DNA of 10,898 nucleotides from an uncultured Chthoniobacterales bacterium (GCA_955652155.1 CATPAT010000256.1:1-10898); one strand, 5' to 3'. Numbered from the stretch's first letter, positions 1 through 6,238 are shown. Notes: generated from the sequence alone by a model not told the origin. Numbers and translations: made by a program.

Positions 1-436
1 ATATAATTCAGCGCTTCTCGATCTTGGTGCGCTAGTTTGCCTGCCACGCCAACCGAAATGCGGAGTTTGTCCGGTCAAAAAATTCTGCCGCGCGAAAAAT
101 CCGAAGTCGTTGCCAATAAAACGACCGCGTCCTGGAACAAAGCAACTGATCGAAAAACACGCGTTCGTTGTTGAACATGACAAACTCTTGCTGGAGAAAT
201 CGCCCGCGCGCTGGCGGGGGATGTGGATTTTGCCGCCATTGGCAAGATCGGCATCTAGTCGTCCAGTTCATTGCGCTGTTTTTCCCTTCACTAACCATCG
301 CATCATGTTGCGTGTCTTTCGCCGGCGCTTGCATAAGGCCCACAAACAGACCCAACGCTGGTTCGGCCGACATGAGCTGGCTTCTATTCCGATGCCATCA
401 CCGCATCGGCGCGCCCTCATGGCGTTGCTGCATTAA
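1..436 (+). CDS. mutY: A/G-specific adenine glycosylase MutY, C-terminal part (5' truncated by window edge)
   Basis: The reading frame is open from base 2 to the TAA at 434-436, giving 144 residues of the C-terminal part. MutY removes adenine mispaired with 8-oxoguanine in base-excision repair. Near the start, NSALLDLGALVC leads into the [4Fe-4S] loop with cysteines at visible residues 13, 20, 23 and 29 (C-x6-C-x2-C-x5-C), the MutY/endonuclease III spacing. Next comes the Nudix-like 8-oxoG recognition domain: LLLEKSPARWRGMWILP (about residues 61-77), a TNHRI segment, and the typical ending PMPSPHRRALMALL. The helix-hairpin-helix and catalytic Asp lie upstream of the window. No frameshift is seen. 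Any ATG inside this frame, such as the one at 110, is internal and not the start. Identification is firm; only the 5' end is missing. Confidence 0.93.
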   Translation, partial: YNSALLDLGALVCLPRQPKCGVCPVKKFCRAKNPKSLPIKRPRPGTKQLIEKHAFVVEHDKLLLEKSPARWRGMWILPPLARSASSRPVHCAVFPFTNHRIMLRVFRRRLHKAHKQTQRWFGRHELASIPMPSPHRRALMALLH

Positions 437-438
437 GC

Positions 439-473
439 GTTGGACGTTAGGCGTTGGACGTTGGACGTTTTCC
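439..473 (+). repeat. 7-base tandem repeat (GTTGGAC-like), about 5 units
   Basis: Just after the mutY stop, units run in perfect 7-base register: GTTGGAC (439-445), GTTAGGC (446-452), GTTGGAC (453-459), GTTGGAC (460-466) and a decayed GTTTTCC (467-473). The array fills the mutY-trpB spacer and ends 13 bases before the trpB ATG. Its role is unknown. A related but 8-base-period array is found at 4731-4762. Confidence 0.8.
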
Positions 474-486
474 GCTCGAATTCGTT

Positions 487-1701
487 ATGCATTCGACTGA
501 GACGTTACCCGACGCGCGCGGTCATTTCGGCCCCTATGGCGGAATGTTTGTGCCCGAGACACTCATGTCAGCGTTGCACGAACTGGCCACAGAATACGAT
601 CGCGCCAAGACTGATCGGGAATTTCAGAACGAATTGTCTATCTTGTTACGCGATTTCGCCGGCCGACCGACGCCGCTCTATCTCGCTGAACGCTTAACCA
701 ACAAGCTCGCGGGCCCGAAAATTTATTTGAAGCGCGAAGACTTGCTCCACACCGGCGCGCACAAAATCAACAACGCCCTCGGACAGATTTTGCTGGCGCA
801 ACGAATGGGCAAGCGCCGCATCATCGCTGAGACGGGTGCCGGCCAGCATGGCGTTGCCGCCGCCACGGTCGCCGCTCGCTTCGGGTGCGAGTGCGTGATT
901 TACATGGGCCAGGTCGATATGGAACGCCAGGCGCTCAACGTCGCGCGCATGAAATTTCTCGGCGCGAAAGTTGTTCCGGTCACAGCTGGGCAGGCCACGC
1001 TTAAGGAAGCGATCAACGAAGCGATGCGCGATTGGGTCACGAACGTACGCACCACTCATTATATATTGGGCTCGGTCCTCGGCTCACATCCTTACCCGAT
1101 GATGGTCCGCGATTTTCAAAGCGTCATTGGCGTTGAGGCGCGCCATCAAATTCTCGAACGCGAAGATCGGCTGCCGGATTTGCTCGTCGCCTGTGTCGGC
1201 GGCGGCAGCAACGCCATCGGCTTGTTCCATCCGTTTCTGCAAGATCAACATGTTCAAATGGTTGGAGTCGAAGCTGGTGGCGAAGGCATTCGCAGCGGAA
1301 AACACGCCGCCCGTTTTCAAGGCGGGCGCCTCGGCGTTTTGCAGGGGACGAAAACTTTTCTGCTCGCCAACGAAGAGGGCCAGATCGAGTTGACCCATTC
1401 AGTGTCCGCCGGCCTCGATTACGCCGCAGTCGGACCAGAACATTCTTACTTACGCGATCTCGGCCGGGTAGAATATACTTACGCGACTGACGATGAAGCA
1501 CTCAATGCGTTCGGCATTCTTTCCGAAAACGAAGGAATCATTCCCGCGCTCGAGACCGCGCACGCGATTGCCTACCTCGTCAAGAATGCGCCCAAGATGA
1601 AGCGCGAACAGATTGTTATCGTGAATTGTTCAGGTCGCGGCGACAAAGATGTCGATGCGGCGGCGCGCGCGCTTGGCTTCAAGCAAAATTCACAACCATG
1701 A
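487..1701 (+). CDS. trpB: Tryptophan synthase beta chain
   Basis: A 404-residue protein of normal TrpB length. It catalyses the PLP-dependent condensation of indole with L-serine, the last step of tryptophan synthesis, in an alpha2-beta2 complex in the cytoplasm. The start HFGPYGGMFVPETL is the TrpB signature. HTGAHKINNALGQ carries the Schiff-base lysine K93, AETGAGQHGVA carries the catalytic glutamate E115, and VGGGSNAIG is the phosphate-binding loop. The C-terminal NCSGRGDKD is also typical. I chose ATG 487 because upstream in-frame codons, including TTG 454, fall in the tandem repeat and lack family similarity. There is no clear Shine-Dalgarno sequence. The TGA overlaps the yicC ATG (ATGA, 1698-1701), so the two are probably co-translated. 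trpA is not adjacent: mutY and yicC flank it. Confidence 0.97.
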   Translation: MHSTETLPDARGHFGPYGGMFVPETLMSALHELATEYDRAKTDREFQNELSILLRDFAGRPTPLYLAERLTNKLAGPKIYLKREDLLHTGAHKINNALGQILLAQRMGKRRIIAETGAGQHGVAAATVAARFGCECVIYMGQVDMERQALNVARMKFLGAKVVPVTAGQATLKEAINEAMRDWVTNVRTTHYILGSVLGSHPYPMMVRDFQSVIGVEARHQILEREDRLPDLLVACVGGGSNAIGLFHPFLQDQHVQMVGVEAGGEGIRSGKHAARFQGGRLGVLQGTKTFLLANEEGQIELTHSVSAGLDYAAVGPEHSYLRDLGRVEYTYATDDEALNAFGILSENEGIIPALETAHAIAYLVKNAPKMKREQIVIVNCSGRGDKDVDAAARALGFKQNSQP

Positions 1702-2573
1702 GATCGATGACCGGATATGGCCGCGGCGAGACCGATTACACCGGCACGAAGTTCAGCGTCGAGCTCAACTCGGTGAACCGGAAGCAGAGCGACATCGTCA
1801 TTAATTTGCCGCGCGCCCTGGCCGCGCTCGAGCCGCAGATTCGTCAGACTATTAACGAAAACATTTCCCGCGGACGGACCAACGTCGTCGTGAGTTATCA
1901 CAATGGCTCCGCCGGCACGCGCAAACTCGCACTCGATACCGAGCTGGCACGCTCCTATCAGGACGCGATGCGAGCCCTGCAAAAAACTCTCGATGCGCCG
2001 GGGGAAATTACGATCGGCGCAATTTTGCAGGCGCCGGGCGTGATGCGAGCTCCGGAAGAAGCGGTTGATTCGAGCGCGGTCTGGCCGGCAATTGAGCGCG
2101 CGTTACGCGCCGCGCTCACTGACTTAATCAAAATGCGGGAGCGCGAAGGAAAACATCTGGCCAAAGATTTGATTCGCCGCTTGAAAGCGATGCGCAAACA
2201 AATCAAGGAAATCCGAGGACTGCACCCTGACGTCGTCAAAAAATATCGGGCGGCGCTGCTCGAGCGAATTCACAAGGCGGGCCTTCCGATTTCGAGCGAT
2301 GACGAGCGGCTAACGAAAGAAATCACCTTCTTCGCCGATCGTGCGGACGTTTCCGAGGAGCTGACTCGCGTGGAAAGCCATCTCGCGCAGTTCGCACACC
2401 ATCTCCGCCGACACGAACCGGTCGGTCGCACTCTGGAGTTCATCACCCAGGAGATTTTTCGTGAATTGAACACGCTCGGGGCCAAAGCGAATGACGCCGC
2501 GATTTCGCAACGCGTCGTTGTCTGCAAAGCCGAGCTGGAAAAAATTCGCGAGCAAATTCAAAACCTTGAGTAG
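1698..2573 (+). CDS. yicC: YicC/YloC family endoribonuclease
   Basis: A 291-residue protein. It opens with MRSMTGYGRGE, the near-invariant YicC N-terminus, and ends with the DUF1732 pattern: GRTLEFITQEIFRELNT, a GAKANDAAIS segment, and KAELEKIREQIQNLE. YicC-family proteins in E. coli and B. subtilis (YloC) are reported to be endoribonucleases; targets here are unknown. The ATG at 1698 overlaps the trpB stop by 4 bases. It is preferred over upstream in-frame codons inside trpB because the conserved N-terminus begins exactly there. The gene leads directly into gmk, a neighbourhood common for this family. Identification is firm; cellular role is family-level inference. Confidence 0.95.
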   Translation: MRSMTGYGRGETDYTGTKFSVELNSVNRKQSDIVINLPRALAALEPQIRQTINENISRGRTNVVVSYHNGSAGTRKLALDTELARSYQDAMRALQKTLDAPGEITIGAILQAPGVMRAPEEAVDSSAVWPAIERALRAALTDLIKMREREGKHLAKDLIRRLKAMRKQIKEIRGLHPDVVKKYRAALLERIHKAGLPISSDDERLTKEITFFADRADVSEELTRVESHLAQFAHHLRRHEPVGRTLEFITQEIFRELNTLGAKANDAAISQRVVVCKAELEKIREQIQNLE

Positions 2574-3177
2574 CCGCTTTAGCCGTTACGGAATTCTGTT
2601 TGTTCTTTCCGCACCATCCGGTGCCGGCAAAACCACGCTCGTGGACGCGCTGCGAAAAACCTCCGAGTTCATTTACTCGGTTTCGTGCACGACCCGACCC
2701 GCACGCGCCGGCGAAGTTGACGGCGAGGATTACCGATTCCTGTCCGAAGCCGAATTCAATGCTCGCGCCAAAGCAGGAGAATTTTTGGAGCATGCGGCCG
2801 TTCACGGACACCATTACGGCACGCTCCTGAAACCCATTGTCGAACATCTGATGAACGGCGGCGATGTCTTGATCGACATCGACACGCAGGGCGCGGCCAC
2901 GATTCGTAGTTCCAAAGACAAATTCATTCGGGAGGCGCTCGCAGATGTTTTCATTATGCCCCCGGACGTTGAAGAACTGCGCCGGCGGCTAACCAAACGC
3001 GGCACCGAAACAGCCGAGCAAATCGAAGTCCGCCTGACCACCGCAATTCGCGAAATGGAATCGTGGCCCCAATATCGCTACACCGTCATTAGTCGAACGA
3101 CTGAGGAAGATTTGCAGAAATTTCGACACATCATGAACGCCGAGCGATATTTAAGCCGGCGTTTGATCCAAAAGTGA
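2566..3177 (+). CDS. gmk: Guanylate kinase
   Basis: A 203-residue protein if it starts at TTG 2566, the usual guanylate kinase length. It phosphorylates GMP (and dGMP) to GDP with ATP in the cytoplasm. The P-loop SAPSGAGKTTL lies at residues 15-25. SCTTRPARAGEVDGEDYRF (residues 40-58) is the GMP-binding region and DIDTQGA (104-110) a second conserved block. The only in-frame ATG upstream (2491) would give an 83-base overlap with yicC and 25 residues that do not resemble the family. TTG 2566 places the start 8 bases inside the yicC end (stop 2571-2573), consistent with coupling. No obvious Shine-Dalgarno sequence is seen. The function is certain; the exact start is probable. Confidence 0.94.
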   Translation: MSSRFSRYGILFVLSAPSGAGKTTLVDALRKTSEFIYSVSCTTRPARAGEVDGEDYRFLSEAEFNARAKAGEFLEHAAVHGHHYGTLLKPIVEHLMNGGDVLIDIDTQGAATIRSSKDKFIREALADVFIMPPDVEELRRRLTKRGTETAEQIEVRLTTAIREMESWPQYRYTVISRTTEEDLQKFRHIMNAERYLSRRLIQK

Positions 3178-3216
3178 TTGTTGATCCATTCGACTAACGT
3201 TCAGGACAAGCCTTAC

Positions 3217-3840
3217 ATGAGAAAAAATTCCAACCGGCGACCCGAAAAAACTGGCGTGCGCAAAGTTGTGCGGTTGCGCGGCGCCGGCAAGACAATCGTT
3301 CTCGGCGTTACCGGTTCGATCGCCGCTTACAAATCCGCCGAGTTGGCAAGTCTACTGGTGAAGCAAGGCCACCAGGTTTTCGCGGTCATGACGCACGACG
3401 CGACCGAGTTTATCACGCCGCTGACTTTGCAAACGCTTTCCAAAAATCCGGTGATGACGAGTTTTTTCGACGAAAAAGAAAATTGGCGACCCGGGCACAT
3501 CGAATTGGCTGATCGCGCCAACCTTCTTTTGATTGCGCCAGCGACGGCGAACACTATCGCCGAGCTCGCGCACGGCTTGGCGAACCATCCGCTCGCCGCG
3601 ATTGCGCTCGCCACCCGGGCACCGATTTTGATCGCGCCGGCGATGAACGGAAAAATGTGGTCGCATCCCGCCACGATCGAAAACGTCGAGACATTGAAAT
3701 CGCGCGGGGTCGAATTCATCGGGCCAGAAGAAGGAATGCTGGCCTGCGGTTACGAAGGACTTGGTCGTCTTTGGAAAGTCGACGACATCGCATTTCGCAC
3801 CGAATTTCTGCTCGCCCGCCAGGAAAACCTGATCGCGTGA
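3217..3840 (+). CDS. coaC: Phosphopantothenoylcysteine decarboxylase (CoaC, stand-alone)
   Basis: A 207-residue flavoprotein that decarboxylates 4'-phosphopantothenoylcysteine to 4'-phosphopantetheine in CoA synthesis. GVTGSIAAYKSAEL (30-43) binds FMN. H94 in GHIELADRA, PAMN at 141-144 (N144), and C177 in EGMLACGYEGLGR match E. coli H75, N125 and C158 with identical spacing (50 and 33 residues). The first 25 or so residues are a basic extension absent from many homologues. The start is ATG 3217 with AGGA at 3202-3205. A TTG at 3178, immediately after the gmk stop, is in frame and is an alternative. The TGA overlaps the next start as GTGA. Normally CoaC is the N-terminal half of bifunctional CoaBC; here it is separate. 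Confidence 0.94.
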   Translation: MRKNSNRRPEKTGVRKVVRLRGAGKTIVLGVTGSIAAYKSAELASLLVKQGHQVFAVMTHDATEFITPLTLQTLSKNPVMTSFFDEKENWRPGHIELADRANLLLIAPATANTIAELAHGLANHPLAAIALATRAPILIAPAMNGKMWSHPATIENVETLKSRGVEFIGPEEGMLACGYEGLGRLWKVDDIAFRTEFLLARQENLIA

Positions 3841-4490
3841 GATTTCTCATCACGGCCGGGCCCACGCGCGAGCCGCTCGATCCCGTTCGTTATCTCAGCA
3901 ATCGTTCGTCTGGAAAAATGGGTTACGCCATCGCCGAGGCGACGCTCGAAGCCGGCCACGAAGTCGTCTTGATTTCCGGCCCGGTCGGCATTGGTCGGCC
4001 CCGCGGCGCTGCGGTCATCCCAATTTCAACAAGCGACGAAATGTTCGACGCCGTGCATCAACAAGCGCGCAACTGCGACGTTTTGGTAATGTGCGCGGCC
4101 GTTGCCGATTACAAGCCAGCCAAAGTTTCCAAATCCAAGATCAAAAAGCACGACGCCAATCTTTCTCTCGACTTAATTCCGACTCGCGACATTCTCGCCT
4201 CGCTGCCGAAAAACCGAAAATATATTGTCGTCGGCTTCGCGGCCGAAACTGAAAACGTCGAAACAAATGCGCGGAAAAAATTTGAGGAGAAACATTGTGA
4301 CGTTGTCGTGGCAAATGACGTCAGTCACGCGGATTCGGGAATGGAAAGCGACGAAAATGAAGTCACGATTTTGTTTCGCGGCGGTGAAATAAAAAAAATT
4401 TCCCGCGCTCCGAAGAAAATTGTGGCGCGCGAGCTCATAAAAATATTTGCAAATGTTTGCGAAAAACGTTTGACAAAAAAAATCGCGTGA
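3837..4490 (+). CDS. coaB: Phosphopantothenate-cysteine ligase (CoaB, stand-alone)
   Basis: A 217-residue protein starting at GTG 3837, which overlaps the coaC TGA by 4 bases. It joins cysteine to 4'-phosphopantothenate using a nucleotide triphosphate (CTP in the usual bacterial type), making the substrate for CoaC. The N-terminal block FLITAGPTREPLDPVRYLSN contains N22, equivalent to E. coli N210. It is followed by RSSGKMGYAIAEA, then MCAAVADYKPAKVSKSKIKK with K101, equivalent to E. coli K289 at identical spacing. The upstream open frame inside coaC does not resemble the family. The 3' end is A-rich, coding for a Lys-rich tail. Probably co-translated with coaC to give a two-subunit equivalent of CoaBC. 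Confidence 0.94.
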   Translation: MRFLITAGPTREPLDPVRYLSNRSSGKMGYAIAEATLEAGHEVVLISGPVGIGRPRGAAVIPISTSDEMFDAVHQQARNCDVLVMCAAVADYKPAKVSKSKIKKHDANLSLDLIPTRDILASLPKNRKYIVVGFAAETENVETNARKKFEEKHCDVVVANDVSHADSGMESDENEVTILFRGGEIKKISRAPKKIVARELIKIFANVCEKRLTKKIA

Positions 4491-4534
4491 TTACTTCGTC
4501 GTTAAGTGAAGTCATTCCCAACTCTTCACGAATT

Positions 4535-4548
4535 TCCGCGAAAGCGGA
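4535..4548 (+). other. Small stem-loop with GAAA tetraloop upstream of the polybasic mini-gene
   Basis: TCCGC-GAAA-GCGGA forms a perfect 5-bp stem closed by a GNRA-type tetraloop. It lies 5 bases before the G-rich tract that may act as the ribosome-binding site for the mini-gene at 4572. There is no T-run, so it is not a terminator. It could be an RNA structure in the leader or an RNA-processing site; function is not shown. Confidence 0.4.
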
Positions 4549-4571
4549 TTGAAAGGGGGGAATAGAAGTCG

Positions 4572-4631
4572 ATGGCTAAGAAAAAAAGGAAAGCAGCAAA
4601 AAGAAAAGCGAAGAAAAGAAAGAGGCATTGA
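4572..4631 (+). CDS. Putative 19-residue polybasic peptide
   Basis: A short open frame, ATG 4572 to TGA 4629-4631, encodes MAKKKRKAAKRKAKKRKRH: 14 of 19 residues are Lys or Arg, with only Ala, His and Met otherwise. A purine tract ending in GGGGGG (4555-4560) lies 11 bases upstream and is one of the better Shine-Dalgarno candidates in the window. The gene sits between coaB and a strong terminator, with no larger gene in the gap. I do not recognise a family. The composition recalls very small ribosomal proteins (bTHX, or the actinobacterial and Bacteroidota COX24-like small proteins) or histone-like nucleic-acid binders, but no signature motif confirms any of these. An A-rich stretch can yield Lys runs by chance, so expression is unproven. 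Confidence 0.5.
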   Translation: MAKKKRKAAKRKAKKRKRH

Positions 4632-4636
4632 GGCCC

Positions 4637-4681
4637 GTCGCTTAATTAACGACTTCGAAATTTTTTCGGAGTCACAACTCC
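4637..4681 (+). other. Cluster of overlapping, mutually exclusive stem-loops
   Basis: Three hairpins overlap. GTCG (4637-4640) pairs with CGAC (4650-4653). GACTTCGAAA (4651-4660) pairs with TTTCGGAGTC (4664-4673), 10 bp with one G-U and a TTT loop. GGAGT (4668-4672) pairs with ACTCC (4677-4681) around CACA. Each shares bases with its neighbour, so they cannot all form together. The cluster lies between the mini-gene stop and the terminator. It may be a structured 3' UTR or part of a small RNA. It was folded by eye only. Confidence 0.4.
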
Positions 4682-4691
4682 AAACTTCAAC

Positions 4692-4724
4692 CCGGGAGGA
4701 GAATTTATTTTCCTCCCGGTTTTT
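4692..4724 (+). terminator. Strong intrinsic (Rho-independent) terminator
   Basis: CCGGGAGGAGAA (4692-4703) pairs with TTTTCCTCCCGG (4708-4719), a 12-bp stem with one G-U pair and a TTTA loop, followed by five T (4720-4724) and an AT-rich continuation. No matching A-run lies on the left side, so it acts for plus-strand transcription. It would end the mutY/trpB-coaB transcript and the mini-gene, and it separates them from the inositol-monophosphatase gene. Confidence 0.92.
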
Positions 4725-4730
4725 ATTTGA

Positions 4731-4762
4731 ATTAAGACGTTGAGGTGTTGAGACGTTGAGAG
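4731..4762 (+). repeat. 8-base tandem repeat (GTTGAGNN-like), 4 units
   Basis: Units run in perfect 8-base register: ATTAAGAC (4731-4738), GTTGAGGT (4739-4746), GTTGAGAC (4747-4754), GTTGAGAG (4755-4762). Complementary CCTCAAC (4777-4783) and CTCAAC (4783-4788) follow, so the leader of the next gene can form stems. The array lies between the terminator and the start at 4803. It resembles the 7-base array at 439-473 in core (GTTG-GA/GTTGAG) and in position between genes. Confidence 0.75.
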
Positions 4763-4802
4763 GAAACGCTATTCTGCCTCAACTCAACCGGTCAACCTTT
4801 CC

Positions 4803-5549
4803 ATGAAGCATTATCTCGACGCGGCCGAGAATGCTGCGCGCGCGGCGGGCGATCTTCTTCGCAAAAATTTTCACCGCTCGCAGCACGTCAACGTTGCGGA
4901 GGCACACGATATCAAACTCGCGATCGACGTTGAGACACAGGAGCTGATCACTAAAGCACTGCTGAAACAATTCCCGGAACATGCGCTTTACGGCGAAGAG
5001 GGAATTGTCGGCGACCAATCGAGCGACCATCAGTGGGTGGTCGATCCGCTCGATGGCACTGTGAATTATTTTTACCAGATCCCGCACTTTTGTGTTTCGA
5101 TCGCGCTGCGTTTGAAAGGCGAAATCATTGTTGGCGTAATTTACGATCCGATGCGCGACGAAATGTGGAGTGCGCAGAAAGGAGAGAAACCGCGTTTGAA
5201 CGGTCACCATTTTCGCGTGAGCGCTCGCACCGATCTGGCCGAAGCCGTTGTTTCAGTCGGGCTCGCCAAAACGGATCACTCGATCGATTCGAATCTACCG
5301 CTGCTTCAAGCAATGATTCATCGGGTGCGAAAATGTCGTGTCCTCGGCAGCGCCGCGCTCGACATGGCCTACGTCGCGTGCGGACGCTTCGACGCTTACA
5401 TCGAACGCGGAATCAGTTTGTGGGACATCGCGGCCGGATGGATTCTGGTCGAGAGTGCGGGAGGCCTGGTCGACTTGCGCCCGCGTAAAGATATGAAAGA
5501 TAAATACAGCATCGTCGCCTCTAATGGCGTAATCGACTTAAAATTGTGA
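4803..5549 (+). CDS. Inositol monophosphatase family phosphatase (SuhB-like)
   Basis: A 248-residue Mg2+-dependent phosphatase of the FIG superfamily. Metal-binding motifs are complete: GEEG (64-67, E65), WVVDPLDGTVNY (78-89, D81 and D84), and LWDIAAGWILVESAGG (206-221, D208). GSAALDMAYVACGRFDAYIE (182-201) is the typical segment before the last motif. Members hydrolyse inositol-1-phosphate or related sugar/nucleotide phosphates (SuhB, histidinol phosphatase, CysQ types), and sequence reading alone cannot fix the substrate. ATG 4803 gives the normal N-terminus; no good Shine-Dalgarno sequence is visible and the leader contains GTTGAG/CTCAAC repeats. The TGA overlaps the ispF GTG (GTGA, 5546-5549), so it is co-translated with ispF. 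Confidence 0.93.
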   Translation: MKHYLDAAENAARAAGDLLRKNFHRSQHVNVAEAHDIKLAIDVETQELITKALLKQFPEHALYGEEGIVGDQSSDHQWVVDPLDGTVNYFYQIPHFCVSIALRLKGEIIVGVIYDPMRDEMWSAQKGEKPRLNGHHFRVSARTDLAEAVVSVGLAKTDHSIDSNLPLLQAMIHRVRKCRVLGSAALDMAYVACGRFDAYIERGISLWDIAAGWILVESAGGLVDLRPRKDMKDKYSIVASNGVIDLKL

Positions 5550-6028
5550 GTACGACTCGTTGCGGAATCGGTTACGACATTCATCGGCTTGGCCAGAATC
5601 GAAAATTGATTTTGGGCGGTGTCGAAATTCCGTATCTACTCGGCTTGGAAGGACATTCCGATGCCGATGTTTTATCGCACGCCATGGCGGACGCACTTCT
5701 CGGCGCGATTTGCGCCGGCGATATCGGACAACATTTCCCGGACACCGACGAATCAATTCGCGGCATCAGCAGCATCGAAATCTTGAAGCGAGTGAGCCAA
5801 ATGCTCGCCCAGAAAAAGGCGCGAGTCTTGAACATCGACGCCACCGTGATCGCGGAAGCGCCAAAGATCGCGCCGTACATTCCAGCGATGCGGAAAGAAA
5901 TTGCCGCGGCGGTTGGCGTTTCCAACGCCCAGATTAGCGTCAAAGCGACGACCAACGAGCGCCTCGGTCCGATCGGCCGCGGCGAAGGCATCTCTGCGAT
6001 GGCCATCGCGACGGTCGAACAAGATTAA
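5546..6028 (+). CDS. ispF: 2-C-methyl-D-erythritol 2,4-cyclodiphosphate synthase
   Basis: A 160-residue IspF of normal length. It catalyses the fifth step of the MEP isoprenoid pathway, cyclising CDP-methylerythritol 2-phosphate with release of CMP; it works as a trimer in the cytoplasm. The zinc ligands D11, H13 (GIGYDIHRL) and H45 (GHSDADVLSHAMADALLG) keep E. coli spacing (D8, H10, H42). GDIGQHFPDTD (58-68) and TTNERLGPIGRGEGI (134-148) are also conserved. The start is GTG 5546, overlapping the phosphatase stop by 4 bases. It is a single-domain enzyme, not fused to IspD. Stop is TAA 6026-6028, after which the intergenic repeat element begins. Confidence 0.97.
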   Translation: MSTTRCGIGYDIHRLGQNRKLILGGVEIPYLLGLEGHSDADVLSHAMADALLGAICAGDIGQHFPDTDESIRGISSIEILKRVSQMLAQKKARVLNIDATVIAEAPKIAPYIPAMRKEIAAAVGVSNAQISVKATTNERLGPIGRGEGISAMAIATVEQD

Positions 6029-6032
6029 AGTC

Positions 6033-6237
6033 CATTGTCATCCCGAGCCCTTCGACTTCGCTCAGGACAAGCTCCGTCGAGGAATGGAGCGAGTGGGACG
6101 AGCGACATGGACGGTTGCGCCGCGACGGTAGCGGCGAGAGAGTCGGGAGACGAACGAGTTCGACCTCTCCCTGTTGTCTGCGCTTGTTTTGCTCGGAAAT
6201 ATTTAGAGATGTCTCGACTCCGCTCGACATGACAAAA
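6033..6237. repeat. Intergenic repeat-like element with inverted ends (TTGTCAT ... ATGACAA)
   Basis: The 210-base gap between ispF and cysS holds no gene. It is bounded by TTGTCAT (6035-6041) and ATGACAA (6229-6235). Just inside the ends lie TCCCGAGCCCTTCGACTTCG and GTCTCGACTCCGCTCGACA. From general experience these (TGTCATCCCGAGC, CTTCGACTTCGCTCAGGACA, GTCTCGACT..GCTCGACATGACA) are pieces of a widespread dispersed intergenic repeat in environmental bacterial genomes. Open frames crossing it have the repeat-derived look (LRLRSGQAP, LSEVEG) and are not genes. There is no transposase. The copy ends 1 base before the cysS ATG, so it supplies the cysS leader. Confidence 0.7.
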
Positions 6238-6238
6238 G

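Noticed and set aside
32..373. Minus-strand open frame of 113 codons over the left edge
   Set aside because: It is antisense to mutY, whose frame carries a clear Fe-S motif and Nudix-like domain; the antisense peptide shows no recognisable features.
439..473. CRISPR array at the tandem repeats
   Set aside because: Units of 7-8 bases without spacers are not CRISPR; no cas genes are present.
454..486. Longer trpB starting at TTG 454
   Set aside because: The added residues come from the tandem repeat and are not TrpB-like; ATG 487 precedes the conserved N-terminus.
2491..2565. Longer gmk starting at ATG 2491
   Set aside because: It would overlap yicC by 83 bases and add residues without guanylate kinase similarity.
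4470..4498. Perfect TTGACA -35 box at the end of coaB as promoter for the mini-gene
   Set aside because: No acceptable -10 hexamer lies 15-19 bases downstream (TTACTT, ATTACT). The box is made by Lys/Leu/Thr codons of coaB and is probably chance.
4549..4743. 64-codon open frame from TTG 4549
   Set aside because: It reads through the structured region and the terminator hairpin in a frame different from the better-supported 19-codon frame; no family resemblance.
5901..6232. Short open frames on both strands across the ispF-cysS gap
   Set aside because: Their peptides (LRLRSGQAP, LSEVEG types) are translations of the repeat element, not proteins.
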